Part shown: piece after piece, positions 8,346 through 17,440 of the stretch
Layout of the letters: every line of letters starts with the position of its first letter
Numbering within the stretch: position 1 is the stretch's first letter
Assembly (NCBI RefSeq): GCF_013362815.1
Contig: NZ_JABFVK010000043.1
Span: 124,001 to 188,000, forward strand
DNA: 64,000 bases
Reading direction: 5' to 3'
Source of the DNA: Hamadaea sp.
Lineage (GTDB): Bacteria; Actinomycetota; Actinomycetes; Mycobacteriales; Micromonosporaceae
Position numbers and translations under genes: made by a program
The notes under the pieces: model-generated
The model's input: the letters and a program-made list of their open reading frames with translations, nothing else
Databases searched by the model: none
Told to the model about the DNA's origin: nothing

Positions 8346-9666
8346 TCAGTACCGCTTGATGAACCGGATCAGGTCAGCCTGAACCGCCGTCCACGAGGTC
8401 TGGAAGACGTTCTGAGCGGCGGCGGCGAAGTCCAAGCCATTCCGGACGGCCTGGTTGAAGAACTCGATCACCTCGCCCCGGCCGAAGCGCTGTTCGAGCC
8501 GGTACATCGCCAGGAACGCCACGCCGTACTGGCCTTGGACGGTCATGTTTGACGCGTTGTTCGCCGGTCCGAACCCGGGCAGCTTGCCGTTCCAACCCGA
8601 GTCGACATACCGCCGGGTGACGGAGGTGGCGTCCCAGGTCAGACCGTGCTCCGCGGTCTCGGCGTAGCCCTCGATCAGCCACCATCGGTTCTCCCAGTAG
8701 TGCGTGCCGTACACCGAGGCCGCATGAGTGAACTCGTGACGCATCATCCTCGGCAGAAACGACGACGAGACCACCTTGGAGTTCACGACCACGGCCGCGC
8801 TTCGGTTGCTGGTGGGAGTCGTGTATCCGGCCGCCCACTTCGCCTGCCGCCCGCCGAACCACTTCTTCCACTCGTTCGGACCGGCTAGGTAGCTGACGTA
8901 CGCTTCCGGCTTCTGTCCGACGGCGTACGCGTCCGCGCGGGTAGCCGCCTGCTGCGCGGCAGCGAGCGCGGCAGGGAGCCGGCCGCGCAGCGATGCGGGC
9001 GCTGCCACGACCACACGTCCGGCGACCGACGCGTACAGATCGGTCGTCTCCCAGGGCTGCGTTCGATCGAACCACCCATTGCCGTTCGCCGACGGGGAAA
9101 GCGACATCAGTTTCGGCCCGTCAGCAGTGTCCTGCCAGGTCGCCGGCTCCGACACCCGATCATCGCCGCGCAGTTCGGCACGACGAAGCAGACGTCGATG
9201 GCCAGATCGGCCTTCCACTGACCGGTGGTTCCGATCGCGGCCGGCGGACCGGTGGCGACGTCGTATCGGGTGGCGTGCATCCGAGTCAGGTTGGTGAACT
9301 GGCGGCGAAGCATCGCCAGCGCCCCGGGCGAGCCCGCTACCTGCAGGTATCCCGACTCGTCTCCGGCCAGCAAGGTCTCCGAGAGTCGCTTGGCCGCTGC
9401 GAAGACCCCGTACGCACGACGTCCCGGCGCGCGTCGGACATCTCGCCGACGGTGGTGGGAATCGTCGGCTTGGGGCTCGGCGTCGGCATCGGCGGTAGCG
9501 CGATGGGGTGCCGATCGGGCCGGAGACTCCAGGCGGCGGCAGCCGCGCCCGGCAGGCCGACGATCAGGGCGAGCGAGATCGTCAGGAGGACGATGCGGCG
9601 AACGGTCCAACGGCGGGCGGACGTCGGTGCAAGCTCAGGCTTCAGTGCAAGATCAGCTGAGAACAC
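8346..9666 (-). pseudogene. HExxH metallopeptidase-like membrane protein broken by two frameshifts
   Basis: Three overlapping minus-strand frames read as one protein of about 440 residues. The first part (from 9666) has a membrane segment and a Pro-rich linker, and leaves frame near 9418. The second runs to about 9170. The third carries HEFTHAA (HExxH) and WWLIEGYAE, whose Glu suits a third zinc ligand. Each junction lacks one base, and codon use stays coding-like through all three parts. Either the gene is a young pseudogene or the sequence has two single-base errors. The expected product is a membrane-anchored zinc protease with the catalytic domain outside the cell. Confidence 0.75.
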
Positions 9667-9778
9667 GCGCGGAGCGTAGGGCCCCGTTACGCGTTTCCGC
9701 TGCCCCGGCGGGCATACGGCGGAAATTGGCCGGACCGTCGCAAGTCACCGCCCACCGGAGCAAGGACGGCCCATCTCC

Positions 9779-9835
9779 CGGGTGGAACGTTTGGGGGCTC
9801 CTCGCGGCTCAGGACGCCCTCAAACGTTCCACCCG
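9779..9835. repeat. Palindrome with perfect 15-bp arms
   Basis: CGGGTGGAACGTTTG at 9779-9793 pairs with 9821-9835, enclosing a 27-nt loop. It lies between two genes of the same orientation, upstream of the broken metallopeptidase and downstream of the oligopeptidase. No close second copy was found in the window. Confidence 0.85.
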
Positions 9836-9849
9836 AGGTCAGCCGGTAT

Positions 9850-9908
9850 GCAGATCAGGGTTATGCAGGCTTCCGAGGGCGTCGGAAGGATGCATAACCC
9901 TGATCTGC
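9850..9908. repeat. Long palindrome, family A
   Basis: Twenty-seven-base arms at 9850-9876 and 9882-9908 pair with two mismatches. The arm (starting GCAGATCAGGGTTATGCA) closely matches that of the 3263-3317 element. It lies just after the oligopeptidase stop and probably serves as its terminator. Confidence 0.88.
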
Positions 9909-9920
9909 GGGGAACTGGGG

Positions 9921-11987
9921 TCAGGCGCGGTCGAGGCCCCGGCGTACCAGGAGCGGCTCGATCTGCGGATCACGGCCGCGGAAGCCCCGGAAGAAGCTGA
10001 GCGCATCCGCCGTGCCACCGCGCGACAGCAGCTCGATGCGGAACGTGTCGCCGTTGCTCCGGCGTAGGCCGCCGTTCTCCTTGAACCACTCGACGGTGTC
10101 GGCGTCGAGCACCTCGCTCCAGATGTAGGAGTAGTACCCGGCGCTGTAGGACGATCCCGTGAAAATGTGGGCGAAGTATGACGTCCGGTAACGCGGCGGG
10201 ACGGCCGGAACGTTCACCCCGGCCTTCGTCAGCGCGTCGGCCTCGAACGCCTGCAGGTCGTCCAGCAGCCCCGGCGTCTCGAGATCTTCCACGGTCAACG
10301 TGTGGTACGCCAGGTCCAGCAGTGAAGCCGCGAGGTACTCGGTCGTCGCGAAGCCCTCGTTGAACTTCGCCGCCGCCTGCAACCGGTCGACGATCTCCTG
10401 CGGCAGCCGCTCGCCGGTCTGGTAGTGCGTCGCGTAGTTGCTCAACACCTCCGGCCAAAGCATCCAGACCTCGTTGACCTGCGACGGGAACTCCACGAAG
10501 TCGCGCGGGACGCTCGTCCCGGTGAACTTCGGGTACCGGACGTTGGAGAACAGCCCGTGCAGCGCGTGCCCGAACTCGTGGAACAGGGTGCGTACCTCGT
10601 CGAGGGTCAGCAGCGTCGGCTCGCCCGCCGGCGGCTTGCTGATGTTGAGGTTGTTGGTCACGACCGGCTTGCTGCCGAACAAGTGCGACTGGGTGACCAG
10701 GCTGTTCATCCAAGCCCCGCCCCGCTTGGAGTCGCGGGTGTAGAAGTCGCCGTAGAACAGGCCGAGCGCGGTGCCGTCTTCGTTGAAGACCTCGAAGACG
10801 CGTACCTCGGGGTGGTAGCCGGGCAGGTCGTGGCGCTCGGTGAACTGGAGGCCGTAGAGCTTGCCCGCGGCGAAGAACACCCCGTCGACCAGCACCCGCT
10901 CCAGCTCGAAGTAGGGCCGCAGCTCAGCCTCGTCGATGTCGTACCGCTGCTTGCGGACCTTCTCCGTGTAGTAGGCCCAGTCCCACGCCTCGACCGCGAA
11001 CCCGCCGCCCTCCGCGTCGACCACCGCCTGCAGATCGGCCAGCTCGGCCTCCGCGTTGGCGACGGCCGCCGGAGCCAGCTTGGCCAGCATGCCCAGCGCC
11101 GCGTCCGCGGTGCGCGCGGTGTTGTCCTCGATCTGGTACGCCGCGTGATGCGGGTACCCCAGCAGGCGAGCCCGTTCGGCGCGAAGCTTCACGATCCGGC
11201 GCACGACCTCGGACGTGTCGTTGTCGTTGCCCTGCGCTCCGCGTACCACCGAGGCCTGATGAATCCGCTGGCGCAAGCCGCGGTCATGCAGTGACGCGAG
11301 CGGCGGCTGGGCGGTCGGAAGGATGAGGGTGAGCGCGTAGCCGTCGAGGTCGCGGCCCTTGGCCGCCTCCTGGGCCGCGGCGATCGCGTCGTCGGAGAGC
11401 CCGGCCAGCTGGGCGGCGTCGGTGACCACGACGGCGCTTTCGTTCGTGTCGGCGAGCAGCTGGTTGCCGAAGGTCGTGCACAGCGTCGCCAGTTCGGCGT
11501 TGTACGCCCGCAGCCGCTCCGCATCCTCAGTGGACAACCGGGCCCCGGCCCGCACGAACTGGGTGTGGTACCGCTCGAGCAGCCAGGCCGACTCCGGGTC
11601 GAGACCGAGCGAGTCGCGGCGGTCGTAGAGCGACTTGACCCGGGCGTAGAGCGCCTGGTCGAGGAAGATGGCGTCGCTGTGGGCGGCCAGCTCCGGCGCG
11701 ACCTCGGACTCGATCTCCTGCAGCCCGGGGGTGGTGTCGGCCGAGGTCACGTTGTCGAACGCGAGCGCCACCCGCTTCAGCAGACGACCGGTACGCTCCA
11801 GCGCCACCAGCGTGTTCTCGAAGGTCGGCTCGTCGGTCTGGGCGGTGATGGCTTCGACCTCGGCGCGTTGCTCGGCCATCCCGGCTCGCAGCGCCGGAAG
11901 ATAATGCTCCTCGGCGATCCGGTCGAACGGCGGAACCTCGTAGGGCAGGTCGCTGGGGGTGGCGAACGGGTTGTCGGCCGGCAGCAT
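9921..11987 (-). CDS. M3 family oligopeptidase / peptidyl-dipeptidase
   Basis: 688 residues from the ATG at 11987, with GAGGGAG eight bases upstream; a TTG directly before it is an alternative start. The gluzincin motif HEFGH is at about residues 470-474 in LFHEFGHALHGLF, followed by the family's downstream Glu region (VEFPSQVNE). Length and sequence fit the M3A group that includes E. coli PrlC (OpdA) and Dcp. These cytosolic zinc enzymes degrade short peptides released by larger proteases. I cannot separate oligopeptidase A from dipeptidyl carboxypeptidase on sequence alone, so no symbol is given. Confidence 0.93.
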   Translation of the reverse strand: MLPADNPFATPSDLPYEVPPFDRIAEEHYLPALRAGMAEQRAEVEAITAQTDEPTFENTLVALERTGRLLKRVALAFDNVTSADTTPGLQEIESEVAPELAAHSDAIFLDQALYARVKSLYDRRDSLGLDPESAWLLERYHTQFVRAGARLSTEDAERLRAYNAELATLCTTFGNQLLADTNESAVVVTDAAQLAGLSDDAIAAAQEAAKGRDLDGYALTLILPTAQPPLASLHDRGLRQRIHQASVVRGAQGNDNDTSEVVRRIVKLRAERARLLGYPHHAAYQIEDNTARTADAALGMLAKLAPAAVANAEAELADLQAVVDAEGGGFAVEAWDWAYYTEKVRKQRYDIDEAELRPYFELERVLVDGVFFAAGKLYGLQFTERHDLPGYHPEVRVFEVFNEDGTALGLFYGDFYTRDSKRGGAWMNSLVTQSHLFGSKPVVTNNLNISKPPAGEPTLLTLDEVRTLFHEFGHALHGLFSNVRYPKFTGTSVPRDFVEFPSQVNEVWMLWPEVLSNYATHYQTGERLPQEIVDRLQAAAKFNEGFATTEYLAASLLDLAYHTLTVEDLETPGLLDDLQAFEADALTKAGVNVPAVPPRYRTSYFAHIFTGSSYSAGYYSYIWSEVLDADTVEWFKENGGLRRSNGDTFRIELLSRGGTADALSFFRGFRGRDPQIEPLLVRRGLDRA

Positions 11988-12082
11988 CAAGCGCGCTCCC
12001 TCTCATAGTCTCATGCGGTGCAGCCGACTCTACTCGCGGGCGGCCGCCCGTCGAACCGCATTAACAAGGGCATACTTGCCCA

Positions 12083-13150
12083 GTGAGTGATCTTCCGGTT
12101 CCGCCGCCCGCGTCCGTCGGAAAGGTCGTCGGCGTCGTCGCGCCCACCCACAACCAAGGCAACGCCGCGACCGGCGGCATCTGGCTCGTCGAGGGATCGG
12201 CGGGATCGGCCGTCCTCAAGATCGCCCGGCCGCCGACCGACCCGCCCTCGGGCAACGCCGCCTGGCCGACCAGCGACGACCCGGGACACTGGAACTACTG
12301 GCGACGCGAACCGCTCGCCTACTCTTCCGGCGTCGCCCAGGCTTACTCGGCGTACGGCATCGCCGCCCCCTCGCTGCTCTCGTCGTCTTCCTTGTTTGAC
12401 GGCTCGGTCGCCTTCTGGCTGGACGTCGTCACCGGTACGCCGGGCACCGCGTGGAAACCGTCCGACTTCCACGCGTTCGCTTCTCGGCTGGGTTCGGCTC
12501 AGGGCTCTTTGTGCGGCCTTCCGTTCAACGAGCCCTGGCTGTCCCGGGACTGGCTTCGATCCTATGTGGAGCGTACGCCGGTCTGGGCGCGCTGGGACGT
12601 CGACTGGGACCATCCGCTGGCCCGCGTCTGGCCGTCCTGGGTCCGTGAACGCCTGGCGTCGCTGTGGGCCTCACGGCTGTCGCAGGTCTCCCTCGCCCTC
12701 GCCGCGCCGCGTACGCTCGCCCACCTCGACGTCTGGATCATGAACCTGTTCTCCTCCCCCACCGGCTTCACCCTGCTGGACTGGGCCTTCGTCGGCGAAG
12801 GCGGGATCGGCGAGGACCCCGCCAACCTCATCGTCGACAGCGTCACCGACGGATACCTGCCCGTCTCGCAACTCCCCGAGATCGACGACGCCGTGACGTC
12901 CGGATACATCGACGGCCTGCGGGCGAGCGGCTACACCGGGTCGCTTTCCTCGGTCTCGTCGTTCATTCGCGCGTACGGGGCCGCCAAGTATTCGTGGCTT
13001 GCTCCGGCGGTTCTCGGGCGTTGCATCGCCGAAGGGACCGTCGGGAATGCGTCTTACGGCGTACGCGGGACTGCTGAGGAGGAATTGGCGCGGCTCACCG
13101 GGTTGGTCACGATGCTGGCTCGGTGGGCCGACGACCTCCCGGGGTCGTGA
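12083..13150 (+). CDS. Aminoglycoside-phosphotransferase-like (kinase-fold) protein
   Basis: 355 residues from a GTG. The C-terminal half carries HLDVWIMN (His214, Asp216, Asn221), matching the HxDxxxxN catalytic loop of the APH/choline kinase fold, followed by LLDWAFVGEG (Asp233) in the place of the metal-binding Asp. The N-terminal lobe is divergent, but VLKIARPP may hold the ATP-binding lysine. CATACT lies seven bases before the start, so the mRNA may be leaderless. The substrate is unknown; resistance should not be assumed. Confidence 0.7.
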   Translation: MSDLPVPPPASVGKVVGVVAPTHNQGNAATGGIWLVEGSAGSAVLKIARPPTDPPSGNAAWPTSDDPGHWNYWRREPLAYSSGVAQAYSAYGIAAPSLLSSSSLFDGSVAFWLDVVTGTPGTAWKPSDFHAFASRLGSAQGSLCGLPFNEPWLSRDWLRSYVERTPVWARWDVDWDHPLARVWPSWVRERLASLWASRLSQVSLALAAPRTLAHLDVWIMNLFSSPTGFTLLDWAFVGEGGIGEDPANLIVDSVTDGYLPVSQLPEIDDAVTSGYIDGLRASGYTGSLSSVSSFIRAYGAAKYSWLAPAVLGRCIAEGTVGNASYGVRGTAEEELARLTGLVTMLARWADDLPGS

Positions 13151-13228
13151 CGGCCGTCGGCAACGCGCTGGCGCCGTGCTTCGCATTCGCGCTATAGTGA
13201 GCGGGCCGATGCGGTAGCAGAGGAAGTG

Positions 13229-13265
13229 AACCCGGTGCCCGGCCGGACGACCGTGGGACCGGGTT
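13229..13265. terminator. Hairpin terminator between convergent genes
   Basis: AACCCGGTGCCC (13229-13240) pairs with GGGACCGGGTT (13255-13265), with one bulged base. On the plus strand it is followed by short T-runs. It separates the kinase-like gene from the minus-strand gene ending at 13274. Confidence 0.65.
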
Positions 13266-13273
13266 TCGCGTAT

Positions 13274-13804
13274 TTAGCCCCCGATTTCGGGCGCGATCTC
13301 AACCATCGGCCAGATCATTCTCCGCCATCCTGTGCCCGCACCATATGCCCAAGCCAAGCCGTCCGCGATCTCCAGCCCGGGAAATGATCCGGGAGACTCG
13401 TGCGAATAAGCGACGTGGACACCCGCGGCATGGAACCGCGGTTGGATGATCCGGACATCTCGTTGGTTGCGCACCGGATCGCCCAGCTCGATCACGAGCC
13501 GACCGGCCTCGGCCTTGCCGACCGACTCGGCCAGTGCCTCCATGCAGGTGTCCCGGGCTCGCTGCCCAGGCATCGGCGCGCTGTAGATCCATGCGCGCAC
13601 CAAGCAGGACTCGCGCCAGCGGCTCAGCAAATGGCGTCGGCGTGAATCGCTCTCGGCCTTGAAGTGAATGCGAGTCTGCTCCGCGCGACGGCTCGCTCGA
13701 ACCATCGCATCCACCTCACGGCGGCTGGCACCTTCATACACTGCTGCCGCGACGATGTACGTCTTCCCGCGCAACGATTCGTCGACGGCTACCACGAGGC
13801 TCAC
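13274..13804 (-). CDS. Small conserved protein, possible RNase H-like fold (DUF3800-like)
   Basis: 176 residues if started at the GTG at 13804, where the text becomes VSLVVAVDES; the frame stays open to 13924. A hydrophobic strand followed by an early Asp-Glu (AVDES), then FKAESDSRRR and a later LVIELGD, fits an RNase H-like layout as in DUF3800. This is inference, not a firm family assignment. No Shine-Dalgarno sequence is visible. Base composition in and upstream of this gene is clearly lower in GC than its neighbours, which suggests horizontal acquisition. Confidence 0.55.
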   Translation of the reverse strand: MSLVVAVDESLRGKTYIVAAAVYEGASRREVDAMVRASRRAEQTRIHFKAESDSRRRHLLSRWRESCLVRAWIYSAPMPGQRARDTCMEALAESVGKAEAGRLVIELGDPVRNQRDVRIIQPRFHAAGVHVAYSHESPGSFPGLEIADGLAWAYGAGTGWRRMIWPMVEIAPEIGG

Positions 13805-14010
13805 GGGAGAAGGTTGCCATATCGCGTTGCAAATAAGCGAATGGCCGCATTCAGCGAATGAACAATGCGGTATATCAGCCACGCCACGCAGGTGCCCAAT
13901 CACATTCCGTGGCTTGTTCGCCATTCCGTATTCGTGTACTGGGTTCCCTGTGGCCCCATGGCGCGTGGGATCTTGATGCCGGCGGCGGAGTGTCGTGGCA
14001 AGGTGGGGGC

Positions 14011-14919
14011 ATGCGGCTTGCTGTCTTCATCGAACCCCAGCTCGGGGCCTCCTACGACGACCAGCTCCGGATCGCCCAGCACGCCGAGGAGCTCGGCTTC
14101 GAGGCGTTCTTCCGGTCCGACCACTTCCTCACCATGGGCAGCAACAGCGGGCTGCCGGGACCGACCGACTCGTGGGCGACGCTGGCGGCGATCGCCGTAC
14201 AGACGTCGCGGATTCGGCTGGGGACATTGTTGACCTCGGCGACCTTCCGGTTCCCGGGCGTACTGGCGATCACGGTCGCGCAGGTCGATCAGATGAGCCG
14301 CGGCCGGGTCGAGCTCGGGCTCGGGGCCGGTTGGTTCGAGGCGGAGCACACGGCGTACGGGGTGCCCTTTCCGTCGGTGCGGGAACGCTTCGACCGATTG
14401 GAGGAGCAGCTCGCGATCGTCACCGGACTGTGGACCACCCCGGAGGGCGAGCGCTTCTCCTTCCACGGCAAGCATTACGAGCTGACCGACTCGCCCGCCC
14501 TGCCCAAGCCCGCGCAGTCGCCCCGTCCGCCGATCATCGTGGGCGGGCACGGCAAACGGCGTACGCCGGAACTGGCGGCCCGGTTCGCCGACGAGTTCAA
14601 CGTTCCCTTCGGCACCGTCGAGGCGACCGGCGAGGCGTACGCACGCGTCCGGGAAGCCTGCGCGTCGGCGGGCCGGGAAGCGCCGTTGTTCTCGGCGGCG
14701 CAGACGATCGCGGTCGGGCGGACCGACGCCGAGGCCCGGAGGCGAGCCGAGGCGATCGGCCAGCAGCCGCCACTCTTCGGTACGCCGGCCGAGGTCGCCG
14801 AGCAGATCGGGCGGTTCGCCGAACTGGGTGCGACCCGGATGTTCCTGCAGGTGCTGGATCTGTCCGATCTGGACCACCTCGATGTGATCCAGGGCGAACT
14901 CGCTTCGCTGCTGCCCTGA
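14011..14919 (+). CDS. LLM-class, probably F420-dependent, oxidoreductase
   Basis: 302 residues from the ATG at 14011, which has AAGGTGGGGG just upstream. The sequence follows the bacterial luciferase-like TIM barrel: an early RSDHF motif, RIRLGTLLTSATFR, and LGLGAGWFEAEH, which is typical of F420-dependent members. Such enzymes use reduced F420 or FMN to reduce or oxidise small molecules; the substrate cannot be read. It stands alone between unrelated genes and is followed by a family C palindrome. Confidence 0.88.
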   Translation: MRLAVFIEPQLGASYDDQLRIAQHAEELGFEAFFRSDHFLTMGSNSGLPGPTDSWATLAAIAVQTSRIRLGTLLTSATFRFPGVLAITVAQVDQMSRGRVELGLGAGWFEAEHTAYGVPFPSVRERFDRLEEQLAIVTGLWTTPEGERFSFHGKHYELTDSPALPKPAQSPRPPIIVGGHGKRRTPELAARFADEFNVPFGTVEATGEAYARVREACASAGREAPLFSAAQTIAVGRTDAEARRRAEAIGQQPPLFGTPAEVAEQIGRFAELGATRMFLQVLDLSDLDHLDVIQGELASLLP

Positions 14920-14927
14920 CGTCCATC

Positions 14928-14993
14928 CCGTTGATCATGGAGTTTCCGGTCACGACACACCGGTGACACCACGGTTAACTCCATGATCGACGG
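14928..14993. repeat. Palindrome, family C
   Basis: CCGTTGATCATGGAGTT at 14928-14944 pairs with 14977-14993 with one mismatch, and an inner CCGGT/ACCGG segment can extend the structure. It sits between two plus-strand genes, after the oxidoreductase stop. Confidence 0.85.
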
Positions 14994-15037
14994 ATCGAGG
15001 TAGGGGTTGTCGGACCGACCGCCTAGACTCCGGCGGC

Positions 15038-17440
15038 GTGGAGCTTTCGGCGTACGCGGCGGACCTCGTCCGGGTCATCTCCGAACCCGTGGCGGCCGCA
15101 GACGATCCCCTGTCGCAGCAGGTAGTGGACGACACACGGCTGTCCGATCACGACCTCGGCGCGTTGGCTGTGGCGGCTCGGCGGCGGATGCCCGGATCCG
15201 GCTACTCTCCCCTGGCGGTCAGACTTCGCATGCTGCTCGGGACGAGGCAACCGCGGTTCACCACGGTCACCTGCGACGCGTTTCTGGAGGCCGTCGCCGA
15301 TCGCGCCGCTCTCGACGTCGGCGGCCATCCCACGCTTGCCGTGAACGCGCTGCTCCACTGTGACGGCCCGTGGCCGCCGAAGGCCGCCAAGACCCTCAGC
15401 TCATTGCTGCGGTCGCTGATCAAGCACGGCCGGATCACCGCGCCGTACGCCATGGTGGCGCTCGCCTCGGTCTCGGGCGGCCTGACCGGCGTCCTCGTCC
15501 GGCAGGTCTTCAAGGCGACCCTTCCACCGATCGCTCAGGAGGAGCTGACCGTGCTGACGAAGATCGGCCCACCTGCGTTGCTGCCCGTCGCCGAGGTGGC
15601 CGCCGGGGACCGCAGCTACGATCTGCCGCCACCGTCGTCCGGCCAGTGGCGGCGGCTCGCCGAGAACGATCAGTACCGCGAATACTCCTGGGAAGCGTTG
15701 CGTACGGCGGCCGACCGGGTGGCTCGCATCCATAGTGGAGAGCTGCCGTTCGCGGCCGACAAGGCGTTCGACCACCTGGAGGTCGGGACCCTCGGCCGGG
15801 CTCTGCGCGTACTGCTCCTGCTCGACGAACGTGACCTGCCCGAGCTGCTGCGACCGCTGGTGTTCGGCGTGAGCGTGGCGCCGATGACGCCGGGGAGCCT
15901 CTCGGGCGAGCCGCCAGGAGTGCAGTCCGCGAAGACGCTGCCGTCACAGGCGTTGCTGTACGAGATCGTCCGGGCGGCCGTCGACTTCCCCACGCCCGAG
16001 GTGCTGACGATCCTGCGCGAGGCCCGATCTCGCGTACGCCACAAAGGCGTGGCCAAGCAGCTGGACCGCAAGCTGAAGCTGATCGAGCTTGCGTTGGCCG
16101 ATCGGCCGGAGGTCGCGACTCGGTTGCCCGACTTGGGCTTCGACCGCGAGGGCGTGCTGGAGTTCGCGGCCGGCCAGCAGACTGCGGTGGTTCTCGCGAC
16201 GCCCGAGGACGTCACGATGAGCTGGCGCGCCGACGGCGGCAAGGTCTCCGCCACTCCGTCGGCGGCGGTCAAGCGCGACTTCAAGCAGGTCGTCACGGCC
16301 GCCCGGGAGCTGCACAAGCGCGCCAAGGCACATCACCGGTCGCTGATCCGGGCGCTGGAGAACGGCATCGGGGCACCGGCCGAACAGACCGTCGAGCGGT
16401 GGCACGCCGAACTCGCCGGCACCGGCCTCGGTCTCGCCGTCGCCCGCGGACTGGTCTGGGAGCTCGAGTGCGCCCCGGGCCGATGGCAGGCCGTGCTGCT
16501 CGACGGCGAGGCGTTCGTCGACGTCGACGGTGGTGTGGTGAAACCGGCCGACGCGGCCGGCATCCGCCTGTGGCACCCGATCCGGTCGAGCACCCCGGAG
16601 ATTCTCGCCTGGCGGGACCTGCTCATGGCTCGCGGCCTGCGACAACCGTTCAAGCAGGCGTTCCGGGAGATCTACCTGCTGACGCCCGCCGAGGAGTCGG
16701 CCGGCTCGGAGTCGCTCCGGTTCGCCGCCCACGTCGTGCGATACAAGCAGTTCTACGCCCTGGTCAAAGGCCGAGGCTGGAGCACGCCGCTGCTCGGCCC
16801 CTGGGACGGCGGCGACTTCGCCGAGGCGACCCGGGTCCTCCCGGGCGGCCAGTGGCGCGCGGTCCTGGAGCAGGAGTACGCCGATGCCGAGGACGACTGC
16901 GCGATCACCGGCCGGATTCGGTTCCAGCGCCTGGAAGACGGCGTTTTCCGCCCGGCTGCGCTGACCGGCGTACCGCCGCTGCTGTTCAGCGAGGCGATGC
17001 GGGATGTCGACCTCTTCGTCGGGGTCGCCTCGATCGCCATCGATCCAGAGTGGACGGTGGACCGAGCGCGGCACCACGCGTACTGGTGGCAGGCGGGCTT
17101 CGGTGATCTCACGGAGACCGCCCGGAGTCGTCGCGACGCCTTGGCGCGCCTCCTGCCTCGGCTGACCATCGCCGATCGCTGCGAGCTGCGGGATCGGTGG
17201 CTGGTCGTGCGGGGCACCCGGCGTACCTACAAGATCCATCTGGGCAGCGGCAACATCCTGATGGACCCCGACGACGCGTACCTGTGCATCGTTCCGGCGC
17301 GCGGAAAGACCGAACCGGTGTTCCTGCCGTTCACCGATGACCGGCTCAGCATCATCCTGAGCAAGGCGCTGCTACTCGCCGCCGACGCCAAGATCACCGA
17401 TCCGTCGATTCTCCGGCAGATCGGCCCGGGTGGGGGCTGA
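15038..17440 (+). CDS. DUF4132-type large protein of unknown function
   Basis: 800 residues from a GTG. Nine bases upstream of the start lies TAGACT (15024-15029), so a leaderless mRNA is possible. The C-terminal third, with HHAYWWQAGFG and the terminal YKIHLGSGNILMDPDD, matches the C-terminal part of DUF4132 proteins, which are related to E. coli MolR/YehI. The N-terminal part is helical and repeat-like. No enzyme motif is recognised. A 39-bp element at 15889-15927, also found in an unrelated gene at 31210, encodes PGSLSGEPPGV inside it. The stop codon directly abuts the stop of the convergent exporter gene. Confidence 0.75.
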   Translation: MELSAYAADLVRVISEPVAAADDPLSQQVVDDTRLSDHDLGALAVAARRRMPGSGYSPLAVRLRMLLGTRQPRFTTVTCDAFLEAVADRAALDVGGHPTLAVNALLHCDGPWPPKAAKTLSSLLRSLIKHGRITAPYAMVALASVSGGLTGVLVRQVFKATLPPIAQEELTVLTKIGPPALLPVAEVAAGDRSYDLPPPSSGQWRRLAENDQYREYSWEALRTAADRVARIHSGELPFAADKAFDHLEVGTLGRALRVLLLLDERDLPELLRPLVFGVSVAPMTPGSLSGEPPGVQSAKTLPSQALLYEIVRAAVDFPTPEVLTILREARSRVRHKGVAKQLDRKLKLIELALADRPEVATRLPDLGFDREGVLEFAAGQQTAVVLATPEDVTMSWRADGGKVSATPSAAVKRDFKQVVTAARELHKRAKAHHRSLIRALENGIGAPAEQTVERWHAELAGTGLGLAVARGLVWELECAPGRWQAVLLDGEAFVDVDGGVVKPADAAGIRLWHPIRSSTPEILAWRDLLMARGLRQPFKQAFREIYLLTPAEESAGSESLRFAAHVVRYKQFYALVKGRGWSTPLLGPWDGGDFAEATRVLPGGQWRAVLEQEYADAEDDCAITGRIRFQRLEDGVFRPAALTGVPPLLFSEAMRDVDLFVGVASIAIDPEWTVDRARHHAYWWQAGFGDLTETARSRRDALARLLPRLTIADRCELRDRWLVVRGTRRTYKIHLGSGNILMDPDDAYLCIVPARGKTEPVFLPFTDDRLSIILSKALLLAADAKITDPSILRQIGPGGG
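15889..15927. repeat. 39-bp dispersed element inside a coding region, copy 1
   Basis: Matches 31210-31248 at 37 of 39 positions in the same plus-strand orientation, but is read in a different frame and on the opposite coding strand there. It begins GCCGGGGAGCCTCT and ends CCAGGAGTGCAGTC. Confidence 0.85.

Noticed and set aside
12083-13150. Antibiotic resistance kinase
   Set aside because: Only the generic APH-fold catalytic loop is visible; the N-lobe is divergent and no resistance context exists.
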